Under the pieces are notes generated by a model. That model did no database searches. It saw only the letters and a list, made by a program, of their open reading frames with translations, and was not told the DNA's origin. Below are positions 15,771 to 22,840 of a DNA stretch of 25,196 nucleotides, one piece after another. Source of the DNA: Candidatus Pelagibacter sp. (GTDB taxonomy: Bacteria; Pseudomonadota; Alphaproteobacteria; Pelagibacterales; Pelagibacteraceae); the NCBI GenBank assembly GCA_028103285.1, contig JAOHNF010000010.1, positions 1 to 25,196 on the forward strand. The letters are read 5' to 3'. Position numbers and translations under genes: made by a program. Positions within the stretch are counted from its first letter, which is position 1; the number at the start of each line of letters is the position of its first letter.

Positions 15771-16697
15771 TTTAAATTTTATTTCTTTTAATACAGTATC
15801 TACATCAAGTTCTTTTAAATGTTTGACGCTTAGAGCTTTAAAATTATAGCTTTCAATACTTACTTTTTTCGCTGAAGTATGGCTGCCAAATAAAACTAGT
15901 CCGTTTTTATCTAAATGAGATGCAATATGTGCAGGTCCAGTATCATTTGCTATTATAAATTTTGCATTACTAATTAATGAAATTAATGTTTTAAGATCTA
16001 CCGGATTATTATTTTCTGTAACAACTTTTGCTTTTAAAGAATTTGCTTCTTCTATCTCATTTGGTCCAGGTGCCAATAAAATTGGATACTTATTTTTGTA
16101 ATCCTGTTTAAGTTTTGCAACTAATTCTTTAAAATATGGCCATTTTTTATTTAGGTGTTTTTGTGAACAGAAAGGAAATAGTAAAATATATTCGTGATTT
16201 GAATATTGTTTTAATAATCTGGATACATCTTTGACAGCCCAGTCGAGATTAATATTTTTTGTAAATTCTGCTTGTATTCCACTCTTTTTCAATTGTAACT
16301 CTATTCGATCCAAAACTGGTTCTTTATCAAAATCACTTTTTTTTTGACCTTTTTCTAAAGTTGTTTCTGATGAAGACCAATCGATATTTTTTTTTAATAT
16401 AAATCTTTTATAGAATTTAGTTCTATTGGAATTTTGTAAATCAAATACTTTGGAAAAATCATATTTTGATAATATTTTTTTTAAAGAATTAAGATAAAAT
16501 ATATTCCATCTTGGTAGTCGTTTATCAATAATTACTCCATCTATATATGGGCATTCAGACATAAAAATAGCATAAGGGTAAGAAGTAAGTAAAAAAACTT
16601 TTCTATTTTTGTAAAAATTTTTAATGTCTTTTATAGCGCCATTAGCCTGGATTAGATCTCCAAGTGAACCATGTTTGATTATTAATATATTTGACAT
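15762..16697 (-). CDS. Glycosyltransferase family 9 (heptosyltransferase-like)
   Basis: 311-residue GT9 enzyme, related to ADP-heptose:LPS heptosyltransferases. The real N-terminus is MSNILIIKHGSLGDLIQANG (start 16697), the standard GT9 opening. The frame continues upstream to 16976, but that extension runs antisense through the DUF6165 gene and is not protein-like for this family, so I reject it. The C-terminal domain has LLFPFCSQKHLNKKWPY and FIIANDTGPAHIASHL, the GT9 nucleotide-sugar signature. Likely acts at the inner membrane on a lipopolysaccharide core or similar glycan. It is divergent from the DUF6165 gene. Confidence 0.85.
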   Translation of the reverse strand: MSNILIIKHGSLGDLIQANGAIKDIKNFYKNRKVFLLTSYPYAIFMSECPYIDGVIIDKRLPRWNIFYLNSLKKILSKYDFSKVFDLQNSNRTKFYKRFILKKNIDWSSSETTLEKGQKKSDFDKEPVLDRIELQLKKSGIQAEFTKNINLDWAVKDVSRLLKQYSNHEYILLFPFCSQKHLNKKWPYFKELVAKLKQDYKNKYPILLAPGPNEIEEANSLKAKVVTENNNPVDLKTLISLISNAKFIIANDTGPAHIASHLDKNGLVLFGSHTSAKKVSIESYNFKALSVKHLKELDVDTVLKEIKFKLN

Positions 16698-16743
16698 TAT
16701 TATTTCTGAGTATATGTAATAAATTACAAAGTAAAATTGTATT

Positions 16744-17139
16744 ATGAGTAATAAATTGGACAAAATATTGGCAGAAATTTCAGCTGGCGAATTGATTGAT
16801 AAAATTACAATCTTAGAGATCAAAAAAATAAAGATAATCAATAGAGATAAATTAGAAAATATTGAAAAAGAACTTACTTCTCTCAACGAAACTATGAAAA
16901 AATTTGTTCCTGACCAAAACAAAGTTGCAAATCTTGTTGATAAACTAAAAGAAATTAATTTAAAGCTATGGGCCATTGAGGATGGAAAAAGAGCTGCTGA
17001 AAAAAATAATGATTTTGGTGAAAAGTTTATAGATCTTGCTAGAAGTGTTTATAAAATTAATGATGAGAGAGCTAGAGTAAAGTTGGCTATAAATAATACT
17101 CTTGGATCAAATATTAAAGAAGTAAAATCATACGAATAA
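16744..17139 (+). CDS. DUF6165 family protein
   Basis: 131-residue cytoplasmic protein rich in Lys, Glu and Ile, mostly helical with a likely coiled coil at about 30-70. Its opening pattern (ISAGELIDKITILEIKK) and the segment LWAIEDGKRAAEKNNDFGEKFIDLARSVYKINDERARVKLAIN are typical of DUF6165, quoted here in part: LWAIEDGKRAAEKNN and FIDLARSVYKINDERARVK. Members often sit beside glycosyltransferases, as here (GT9 divergent, GT4 nearby), so a role in glycan synthesis or its control is inferred. A TAAAAT at 16732-16737, six bases before the ATG, is a possible leaderless promoter. It ends exactly where the convergent amidase gene ends. Confidence 0.8.
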   Translation: MSNKLDKILAEISAGELIDKITILEIKKIKIINRDKLENIEKELTSLNETMKKFVPDQNKVANLVDKLKEINLKLWAIEDGKRAAEKNNDFGEKFIDLARSVYKINDERARVKLAINNTLGSNIKEVKSYE

Positions 17140-17937
17140 TTATTTTGAGTTTAAACTAGGAATAATTAATCTTAATTTTTTAGGTAACTTTGGATTTATT
17201 GTGGCTGTAATAACACCTTCTTTTTTTTTTAATTTTTTTAAAATTTTCCCGTCTGGAGATACTATCATTGAATTGCCGTAAGTTTTTCTTCCGTTATAAT
17301 GTGTTCCGCCCTGTGCAGGGGCTAATACGTATGAAAAATTTTCTATTGCCCTTGCCCTTAATAAAGAGTTCCAATGTCTTTTACCTGTTGTTTCGGTAAA
17401 AGCCGAGGGAATGGCTAAAAATATAGATCCTGCTTTAGATAACTGTCTGTATAAATTTGGAAATCTTAAATCATAACAAATGGATAAGCCAATTTTACCC
17501 CATGGTAAATTAAATGATTTTATTTTTTTTCCAGCAGTAAATATTTTTGACTCATTATATCTTTCTTTTTTACTTAATATTACATCGTACATATGAATTT
17601 TATCATAATAAGATTTAATTTTTCCATTTTTATTAATTAAAACAGAACGATTGACTAATTTATTTTTTGAAACTTTAATAATTAAAGAACCAACTAAAAT
17701 CCATTTTTTGTACTTTTTTGCTAAATTTTTTATTCCATATAGGTAAATATCTTTATTCATCGGTTTACAAATTTTTAATAATTGTTTTTTATTTAATGAA
17801 AATAAAGATGACACTTCAGGTGTTAAGATAAAATCAGTTTGTTGTTTAACTGCTTTAATAATAAATTTTTCTGTTCTTTTAAGATTATAATGAATATTAT
17901 TATTAGATTTTAGCTGGATACAGGAAACACGAAACAT
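17140..17937 (-). CDS. Nitrilase-superfamily amidase, Nit1-like
   Basis: 265-residue carbon-nitrogen hydrolase with the Glu-Lys-Cys triad: Glu41 (LTPEVSS), Lys113 (YDKIHMYD), Cys154 (LSICYDLRFP). The stretch LLRARAIENFSYVLAPAQGG and the TYGNSMIVSPDG segment are closest in pattern to Nit1 (deaminated-glutathione amidase) and Nit2 (omega-amidase). Omega-amidase completes the transamination step of classical methionine salvage, so presence in this operon is suggestive, but the pathway genes it would serve are not here. The start is 17937, whose ATG overlaps the speDE stop (TAATG); an upstream ATG at 17967 would lie inside speDE and lacks family similarity. Confidence 0.82.
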   Translation of the reverse strand: MFRVSCIQLKSNNNIHYNLKRTEKFIIKAVKQQTDFILTPEVSSLFSLNKKQLLKICKPMNKDIYLYGIKNLAKKYKKWILVGSLIIKVSKNKLVNRSVLINKNGKIKSYYDKIHMYDVILSKKERYNESKIFTAGKKIKSFNLPWGKIGLSICYDLRFPNLYRQLSKAGSIFLAIPSAFTETTGKRHWNSLLRARAIENFSYVLAPAQGGTHYNGRKTYGNSMIVSPDGKILKKLKKKEGVITATINPKLPKKLRLIIPSLNSK

Positions 17938-18977
17938 TACTTCATTATAGATGAAGCAAAATTCCAATTACAGTCAAAACTTGGAATGTATGCACCTGAT
18001 AATTTTACATTACCGAAGCTTTTCTCTAAAACTTTACACCAGTTTTCAACCTGTTTAGGTTTTTTATCATTACTGCCAACTTGTGCTGTTATCACGCCAC
18101 CTTTTTTTAAAATTCTTTTTAAACCTTTCATATTTCTTCTTGCTAAATCAATGCAATATTGATCGTCATTTAAATCCACAAATATTTTATCGTATTTTGA
18201 ATCTTCAATTTCTTTTATACTTTTAAATGCGTCACCCCAAAAAGTATTAATTCTGTTACTTTTTTTAACTTTGGTGCAAACTTTAGGTAAATGTCGATAA
18301 CAAGCATCTACAATTTCTGGATCTAGCTCGAACCAATCAATATAATTTGAATTATTTTCTAAACATGCTCTTGCAACACCTCCGTCTCCGCCGCCAATAA
18401 TAGCAACGTTGTTATTTTTTTTACTTAACTCATAACTAGATCTAAAAAAGTTAGAGCTGTAAATCTTTTCATCTTTTTCAGCTACTTGAATCTCATGATC
18501 TATAAATAAAGCGTGACCAAATTCTTCTATGTCCATTACTTCTACAAATTGACCCACTTTTGAAGTAAATTTTTCTAATACATTTTTAACAACATAGTAT
18601 TTCTTTTGACCTGGTGTACTGTAAATATCGTCGTATAATCCAATACTACTTCTATCAAAGGCATTGGTAACAATTCTTTCATGTTCAATTTCGTTTCTTA
18701 AAATTTTTAAGGCAACTTTTGGATTAACTTTACCGCAAGTAAAAAAATCAAAACTAATTACACCTCTTTCAGGAAAAGTATGAAAACTAAAATGACTTTC
18801 AGATAATAAAGCTACTAAAGTAAAACCTTGTGGTTCAAACTTATGCGAAGCTACGTTTAAAATTTCAACCTGCGCAGCTTTTGCTACTTTATAGATTACT
18901 TTCTCATAAAATTCAGGTGAATAATTTTTTTTTACACCAAGAAAGTCTAAAGTGATATGCTCTCCTACTTTAATCAT
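17937..18977 (-). CDS. speDE: Fused S-adenosylmethionine decarboxylase - spermidine synthase
   Basis: 346-residue two-domain enzyme. Residues 1 to about 115 are a bacterial SpeD: ESHFSFHTFPE carries the self-cleavage site Glu60-Ser61 that makes the pyruvoyl group, with His66, and Cys81 in FTCG. Residues about 118-346 are a spermidine synthase-type aminopropyltransferase: GGGDGGVARACLE (195-207), FELDPEIVDACYRHLP (217-231 region) and FVDLNDDQY with catalytic Asp268. One polypeptide would thus decarboxylate SAM, transfer its aminopropyl group to putrescine or a similar amine, and release MTA. The usual YHEM/YQEM patch is replaced by YSSN (about 173-176), so the amine acceptor may differ. Autocleavage would leave the SpeE domain joined to the alpha-chain part. 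AAGGA SD lies upstream. Followed by the Nit gene (TAATG). Confidence 0.88.
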   Translation of the reverse strand: MIKVGEHITLDFLGVKKNYSPEFYEKVIYKVAKAAQVEILNVASHKFEPQGFTLVALLSESHFSFHTFPERGVISFDFFTCGKVNPKVALKILRNEIEHERIVTNAFDRSSIGLYDDIYSTPGQKKYYVVKNVLEKFTSKVGQFVEVMDIEEFGHALFIDHEIQVAEKDEKIYSSNFFRSSYELSKKNNNVAIIGGGDGGVARACLENNSNYIDWFELDPEIVDACYRHLPKVCTKVKKSNRINTFWGDAFKSIKEIEDSKYDKIFVDLNDDQYCIDLARRNMKGLKRILKKGGVITAQVGSNDKKPKQVENWCKVLEKSFGNVKLSGAYIPSFDCNWNFASSIMK

Positions 18978-18983
18978 TTAAAA

Positions 18984-19628
18984 TTATCCTTTTTTATAAT
19001 TTTTAAATTTTCCTAAAACAATTTTCATTTCTTTTTTAGAAAGTATTTTAGGTATTCCAATTCTTAGGGTATTTATATATTGATGGCAAATATTTTCGAT
19101 TTCTTGCGCTAGCTCAAAAGCTTTTTCTAAATTATCTCCAAACGCAACTTGTCCGTGATTTGCAATCAAGCAAGCTGATCTATTTTTAAGTGCTTTAATA
19201 ATATTTTTAGATAGTTGTTTTGTTCCAAAAGTTGCATATTTAGTACATTTTAAATCCTCTCCACCAGCCACTGCAACCATGTAGTGAAAAGCTGGAATAC
19301 TTTTTTGATGTGATGAAACAGCCGTAGCACATGTAGAATGAGCATGAACAATTGCTTTTGCTTCTTTTTTATTCACATAAATATCTTGATGAAACCTCCA
19401 TTCAGAGGAAGGTTTGCCCTTTTTCTTGTCAAAGACTCCTTTTAAGGAAACAAAAACAATATCACTAATTTTTAATGCAAAATACTTCATTCCAGATGGA
19501 GTAATATAAAAACCATCTACGCCCTTCTCTTTTGTTCTAACTGAAATATTTCCTGATCTTAAAGCTGATAAATTAGTTATATTAAGTTTCTTTGAATATC
19601 TAATTACGTCAGCCTTAAGTTTGCTCAC
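18984..19628 (-). CDS. Class II aldolase, FucA-like; probable methylthioribulose-1-phosphate aldolase
   Basis: 214-residue zinc aldolase of the FucA/adducin family. Start is GTG at 19628, overlapping the stop of the small upstream gene (TAGTG). Catalytic Glu76 lies in PSSEWRFH, zinc ligands are His95 and His97 (VHAHST) and His158 (ANHGQV); GNISVR and ITPSGM at 26-47 bind the phosphate. PSSEWRFH and the ATFGT segment are those of fuculose-phosphate aldolase, whereas MtnB dehydratases have PSAET-like sequence at that site. Between mtnA and speDE, the likely substrate is 5-methylthioribulose-1-phosphate (or 5-deoxyribulose-1-phosphate), split to DHAP and methylthioacetaldehyde (or acetaldehyde), as in the DHAP shunt known from Rhodospirillum rubrum and some E. 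coli. The reaction is inferred; the fold is certain. Confidence 0.82.
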   Translation of the reverse strand: MSKLKADVIRYSKKLNITNLSALRSGNISVRTKEKGVDGFYITPSGMKYFALKISDIVFVSLKGVFDKKKGKPSSEWRFHQDIYVNKKEAKAIVHAHSTCATAVSSHQKSIPAFHYMVAVAGGEDLKCTKYATFGTKQLSKNIIKALKNRSACLIANHGQVAFGDNLEKAFELAQEIENICHQYINTLRIGIPKILSKKEMKIVLGKFKNYKKG

Positions 19629-19765
19629 TATAATAAGTTATCTTTAAAGAAATTTATGAATTGAGGCATATACTCATCCACATGTTTACCACCAATTGTA
19701 ACTCCTTTGGCTAAACATTTTTCTTTTTTAAAAATTCCAAATAAAACTAATATAATTTTTTTCAT
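19628..19765 (-). CDS. Hypothetical 45-residue protein between mtnA and the aldolase
   Basis: I do not recognise this small gene. It fills the gap between mtnA and the aldolase exactly: its ATG overlaps the mtnA stop as ATGA (19765-19762), and its TAG stop overlaps the aldolase GTG as TAGTG (19630-19626). Two such junctions in a row make translation very likely. The product starts MKKIILVLFGIFKKEKCLAK and ends in NFFKDNLL; it has a short hydrophobic N-terminus (residues 4-12) followed by a Lys-rich middle with one Cys (17) and a GGKH motif (25-28). The hydrophobic stretch is short for a membrane helix. The end (GGKHVDEYMPQFINFFKDN) loosely resembles the C-terminal His loop and helix of alpha/beta hydrolases, so it could be a decayed remnant. 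Confidence 0.6.
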   Translation of the reverse strand: MKKIILVLFGIFKKEKCLAKGVTIGGKHVDEYMPQFINFFKDNLL

Positions 19766-20832
19766 TTAAATAATTTTTTCAGTCCTTGTTCTGATGCTTC
19801 ACAAACACCTTTTTCAGTTATTAAACCTGTTACATATTTAGCAGGTGTTACATCAAATGCTAAGTTCATTGCTTTACTTTTTTGTGGATAAATTAAAACT
19901 TTTTGCAATTTATTGTCTTTATCTAGCCCTTCAACATGTGAAAGCTCTTCAGAATTTCTTTCTTCTATAGGAATTTTTTTATGATCTTTAATATTCCAAT
20001 CAATTGTAGAGCTTGGCAAAGCTACATAAAAGGGAACATTATTATCTTTTGCTGCAAGTGCTTTTAAATAAGTTCCAATTTTATTACAAACATCGCCATT
20101 GGATAAAGTTCTGTCAGTGCCTACAATGCACATATCTACTTGACCTCTTTGCATTAGAATTCCACCTGTATTATCTGCAATAATAGTGTTAGGTATTCCT
20201 TCTTCATTTAATTCATATGAGGTTAAATTGGCTCCTTGGTTTCTCGGCCTAGTTTCATCTACCCAGACATGAACTTTAATTCCTTTTTTATGAGCATGGT
20301 AAATTGGTGACGTAGCTGTTCCCCAATCTATTGTTGCAAGCCATCCAGCATTACAATGAGTTAAGATATTAACTGTATCTTTTTTCTTATCATAAATTTT
20401 CTCAATTATTTCAAGACCATTAAGACCAATATTTTCACAGAAGCTTACATCTTCTTCGGTTATCGCTTTAGCTTCTTTTAATGCTGCTTGTAGAATCTTA
20501 TCACTGTTTATACCTGACAATTTTTTTATCATGCGGTCAACAGCCCATTTTAAATTTATAGCTGTTGGTCTAGATGATATTAAATCTGCACTAGATTTTT
20601 TTAAAAAAGATAAATCATTATTTTCTATAATAGATAAAACAAGACCATAAGCAGCTGTAGCGCCTATTAATGGAGCTCCTCTAACCTCCATAGTTTTAAT
20701 AGAATTAATTGCATCTTTAACCGTTTTTAACTCTTTAATTATAAATTGATGAGGTAGTTTTGTTTGGTCAATAATTTTTACAATGTCATTTTCAAACCAG
20801 ATTGTTCTATAGTTTATTTTGTTTATTTTCAT
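19762..20832 (-). CDS. mtnA: S-methyl-5-thioribose-1-phosphate isomerase MtnA
   Basis: 356-residue aldose-ketose isomerase converting methylthioribose-1-phosphate to methylthioribulose-1-phosphate. Catalytic Cys160 (THCNAGWLATIDWGTA) and Asp240 (IVGTDRTLSNGDVCNKIGTY) fall at the positions known for the B. subtilis enzyme; RGAPLIGATAAYG (51-63) is the substrate-phosphate segment. These features separate it from eIF2B-like and ribose-1,5-bisphosphate isomerase relatives. It acts on the product of MtnP encoded upstream in the same run, and hands its own product to the aldolase. Its stop overlaps the small gene by ATGA. A TATAAT lies six bases before its ATG, in the 33-base gap after the SGNH gene. 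Confidence 0.93.
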   Translation of the reverse strand: MKINKINYRTIWFENDIVKIIDQTKLPHQFIIKELKTVKDAINSIKTMEVRGAPLIGATAAYGLVLSIIENNDLSFLKKSSADLISSRPTAINLKWAVDRMIKKLSGINSDKILQAALKEAKAITEEDVSFCENIGLNGLEIIEKIYDKKKDTVNILTHCNAGWLATIDWGTATSPIYHAHKKGIKVHVWVDETRPRNQGANLTSYELNEEGIPNTIIADNTGGILMQRGQVDMCIVGTDRTLSNGDVCNKIGTYLKALAAKDNNVPFYVALPSSTIDWNIKDHKKIPIEERNSEELSHVEGLDKDNKLQKVLIYPQKSKAMNLAFDVTPAKYVTGLITEKGVCEASEQGLKKLFK

Positions 20833-20838
20833 TTTAAA

Positions 20839-20844
20839 ATTATA
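20839..20844 (-). promoter_or_regulatory. TATAAT -10 element before mtnA
   Basis: A perfect TATAAT on the minus strand ends six bases before the mtnA ATG (20832), in the operon's only spacer longer than 10 bases. It could start a leaderless mtnA transcript inside the operon. No convincing -35 is present, and chance matches are likely in such A/T-rich DNA. Confidence 0.35.
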
Positions 20845-20865
20845 ATAACACTAATTTAATTAAAA

Positions 20866-21261
20866 TTAATTGATATATTCCATTACAGTTTTATATAAAA
20901 GATAAGCACCTTTTTCATTTAAATGTTCATCATTTAAAAAATAAAGTTCAGTGGACCAATTAATATTATTGCTCTTATATTCTTGAAATCTTGGAATGGC
21001 ATCAATAGTCGTACAACTTATATTTATGCATATTTTTCTTACGTAGTCTGACCAATTAAATTTATCTTGTCCAAATTGTAATGTTTCAGACCATGGATAT
21101 ATTGCTATATAAAATTCTGAGTTATTTTGTTTAGCAATATCAGAAATTTGCAACAAAACTTTTTCTATTTTATTTATTCCTTTATTAAATGAATTATCTT
21201 TCCAAAATCTTTTAAGTAAAACTACCCTGAATACTAGTTTTAATTTTTCTTTTATTGCCAT
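20866..21261 (-). CDS. SGNH-hydrolase-like protein, C-terminal part (second frame)
   Basis: 131-codon frame that carries the C-terminal half of an SGNH-type fold: a helix, the strand SEFYIAIYPWSETLQ, and the end block FLNDEHLNEKGAYLLYKTV, whose Asp and His (DEHLN) complete the Ser-Asp-His triad begun in the upstream frame. It lacks a Gly-Asp-Ser block and so cannot be a full hydrolase by itself. It overlaps the upstream frame by 50 bases in a different reading frame, and the ATG at 21261 lies just after the A10 run. Either a frameshifted half of one gene, or an independently started fragment translated from its own ATG. Confidence 0.6.
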   Translation of the reverse strand: MAIKEKLKLVFRVVLLKRFWKDNSFNKGINKIEKVLLQISDIAKQNNSEFYIAIYPWSETLQFGQDKFNWSDYVRKICINISCTTIDAIPRFQEYKSNNINWSTELYFLNDEHLNEKGAYLLYKTVMEYIN

Positions 21262-21922
21262 TTTTAATATTTTTTTTTTCTCTTATATTTCTAAGGTTAA
21301 AATTAATGTAAGTAGATATATTTGTTAAAATCTTAAAATTTCGTTTTCTAAAATTTTCCTTTTCTTTTGATAGTTTATAAACAAAATTTGTACTAAGTTT
21401 AACTTCATTAGTTAGTTCATTATAATGCCATCTAGTTGCTTCATCGATAACATCAGTTAGATCAAGAAACAAAATAATTTTACCAGGAATGATATTTTGT
21501 TTAAGAATTTTTTTTAATTTGTATAAATGAACTGAAGGACTGTAAGATCCAACACCAAAATTATAAACATTGTAATTATCTTTATCTTTTGCAATCAATC
21601 CAGCATAAGTTTTTTCATAGTCAAGACCAGCCCCATATGTAAAAGAGTCTCCAAAAATAAATATATTTTTCTTCCTGCTATCTTTAGGTGGGGTATTTTT
21701 ACCAATACGTAAACCCATTTCATCTGTGATTGTTTCAGCTATAGGAAAAGATTTTTTAAATCTATATTTACCTTGACAGTTTTTTTTTAATTCATAGTAA
21801 TATTCTTCATAATTAAAACAGTGTTTATAACTTAAAACTGTATTACTCATAATAAAATCAAATATAAGAACAGAAAAACAAAGAAAAAAAATAGAAAGAA
21901 TATAAAAAATTATTTTTTTCAT
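21212..21922 (-). CDS. SGNH-hydrolase-like protein, N-terminal part (first frame)
   Basis: 236-codon frame. Residues 5-27 form a signal anchor (IIFYILSIFFLCFSVLIFDF). Block I is IFIFGDSFTYGAG (nucleophile Ser in GDS), block II is NFGVGSYSP, and FLDLTDVIDEA occupies the place of block III, where an Asn is usual. From about residue 216 the sequence turns Lys/Asn-rich and stops, right after a run of ten A residues. The matching C-terminal block lies in the overlapping next frame; deletion of one A joins them into about 351 residues. Such proteins are esterases or O-acyl transfer partners acting on envelope glycans. The ATG overlaps the mtnP stop (ATGA), so it is coupled to mtnP. Confidence 0.65.
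   Translation of the reverse strand: MKKIIFYILSIFFLCFSVLIFDFIMSNTVLSYKHCFNYEEYYYELKKNCQGKYRFKKSFPIAETITDEMGLRIGKNTPPKDSRKKNIFIFGDSFTYGAGLDYEKTYAGLIAKDKDNYNVYNFGVGSYSPSVHLYKLKKILKQNIIPGKIILFLDLTDVIDEATRWHYNELTNEVKLSTNFVYKLSKEKENFRKRNFKILTNISTYINFNLRNIREKKNIKNGNKRKIKTSIQGSFT
21270..21279 (-). repeat. A10 homopolymer at the SGNH frame break
   Basis: Ten consecutive T on the plus strand, ten A in the coding strand, at exactly the place where the SGNH coding frame must change. Such runs are prone to slippage by polymerases and to sequencing error. Confidence 0.9.
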
Positions 21923-22800
21923 CGTTTATTATTTAAAACTCTAGAGGCAATGTTTTTTAATTTTTTTATTGTTTTTTTTGTTCTGACTTTAGGATCAGTT
22001 ATTATCGCAACGTCTAAGCAATTATTAGAAGGATCTTTATCTGGGGAAAATTTTTTGTATGTTTGAATAACTTCTTTAATCATATTTTGTGCATTAGCAG
22101 CATTTTTCATCAAAGTCTGGATAACCATATTTACATCGACTTCATCGTGGTCTAGATGCCAACAATCATAATCAGTTACCATAGCAATAGTGCAGTATCT
22201 TATTTCTGCTTCTCTTGCTAATTTTGCCTCAGGCATATTTGTCATACCAATCACATCGGCTCCCCAAGTTCTATAGAGATTTGACTCAGCAAGAGATGAA
22301 AATTGAGGACCCTCCATAACAAGATATGTTCCACCATTTTGACTTTTTATATTTAGTTTTTTTAATGCAGCCTCACAACAAGTTGATAAACTTGGGCTTG
22401 TAGGTTTTGCCATTGATACATGTGCAACAATTTCATCGTCAAAAAAAGTTTTTATTCTTGAAAAAGTTCTATCTATAAATTGATTTACAATCACAAATCT
22501 TCCTGGTTCTAAATTTTCTTTCAATGATCCAACTGCAGAAACTGAAATAATATCGGTTACTCCTAGTTGTTTAAAAGCATCAATATTTGCTCTAAAATTT
22601 ATGTTTGTAGGACTTATTTTATGACCTCTAGAATGCCTTGGAAGAAAGCAAATTTCTTCTTTACCAAATTGTGCAATTAAAATTTCATCTGAGGGTTTTC
22701 CCCATGGGGTTTTGATTTTTTTCCACCTTGTTTTCTCAAGGCCCTCAATTTCATAAAGGCCGCTTCCGCCAATTATCCCAAGTTTTCTTTTTTTCATCAT
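21919..22800 (-). CDS. mtnP: S-methyl-5'-thioadenosine phosphorylase MtnP
   Basis: 293-residue purine-nucleoside-phosphorylase-type enzyme that splits MTA with phosphate into adenine and methylthioribose-1-phosphate. GIIGGSGLY (8-16) and RHSRGH (55-60) bind phosphate, MEGPQFSS (162-169) and GMTNMPEAKLAREAEI (185-200) line the ribose site, and TDYDCW (Asp210, Asp212) reads the purine base; two Asp here are typical of MTA phosphorylase rather than guanosine/inosine enzymes. First gene of the long minus-strand operon with mtnA, the aldolase and speDE; its stop overlaps the SGNH start (ATGA). Two adjacent ATGs (22800, 22797) leave the start ambiguous by one residue. Divergent from apt across 40 bases. 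Confidence 0.92.
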   Translation of the reverse strand: MMKKRKLGIIGGSGLYEIEGLEKTRWKKIKTPWGKPSDEILIAQFGKEEICFLPRHSRGHKISPTNINFRANIDAFKQLGVTDIISVSAVGSLKENLEPGRFVIVNQFIDRTFSRIKTFFDDEIVAHVSMAKPTSPSLSTCCEAALKKLNIKSQNGGTYLVMEGPQFSSLAESNLYRTWGADVIGMTNMPEAKLAREAEIRYCTIAMVTDYDCWHLDHDEVDVNMVIQTLMKNAANAQNMIKEVIQTYKKFSPDKDPSNNCLDVAIITDPKVRTKKTIKKLKNIASRVLNNKR

Positions 22801-22840
22801 TTAATTATTAATGCTTTTTTGCTAGAACTTGAAGCTAATT

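Noticed and set aside
16698..16976. 93-residue N-terminal extension of the GT9 frame
   Set aside because: Antisense to the DUF6165 gene, and the family's standard N-terminus begins at the ATG at 16697.
17938..17967. Upstream ATG for the Nit amidase
   Set aside because: Adds ten residues read from the end of speDE that are unlike the family; MFRVSCIQL is the usual start and overlaps the speDE stop as TAATG.
18984..19628. MtnB (methylthioribulose-1-phosphate dehydratase) as the identity of the class II aldolase gene
   Set aside because: The catalytic segment is PSSEWRFH and the later ATFGT stretch is FucA-like; MtnB has a different pattern at the Glu site.
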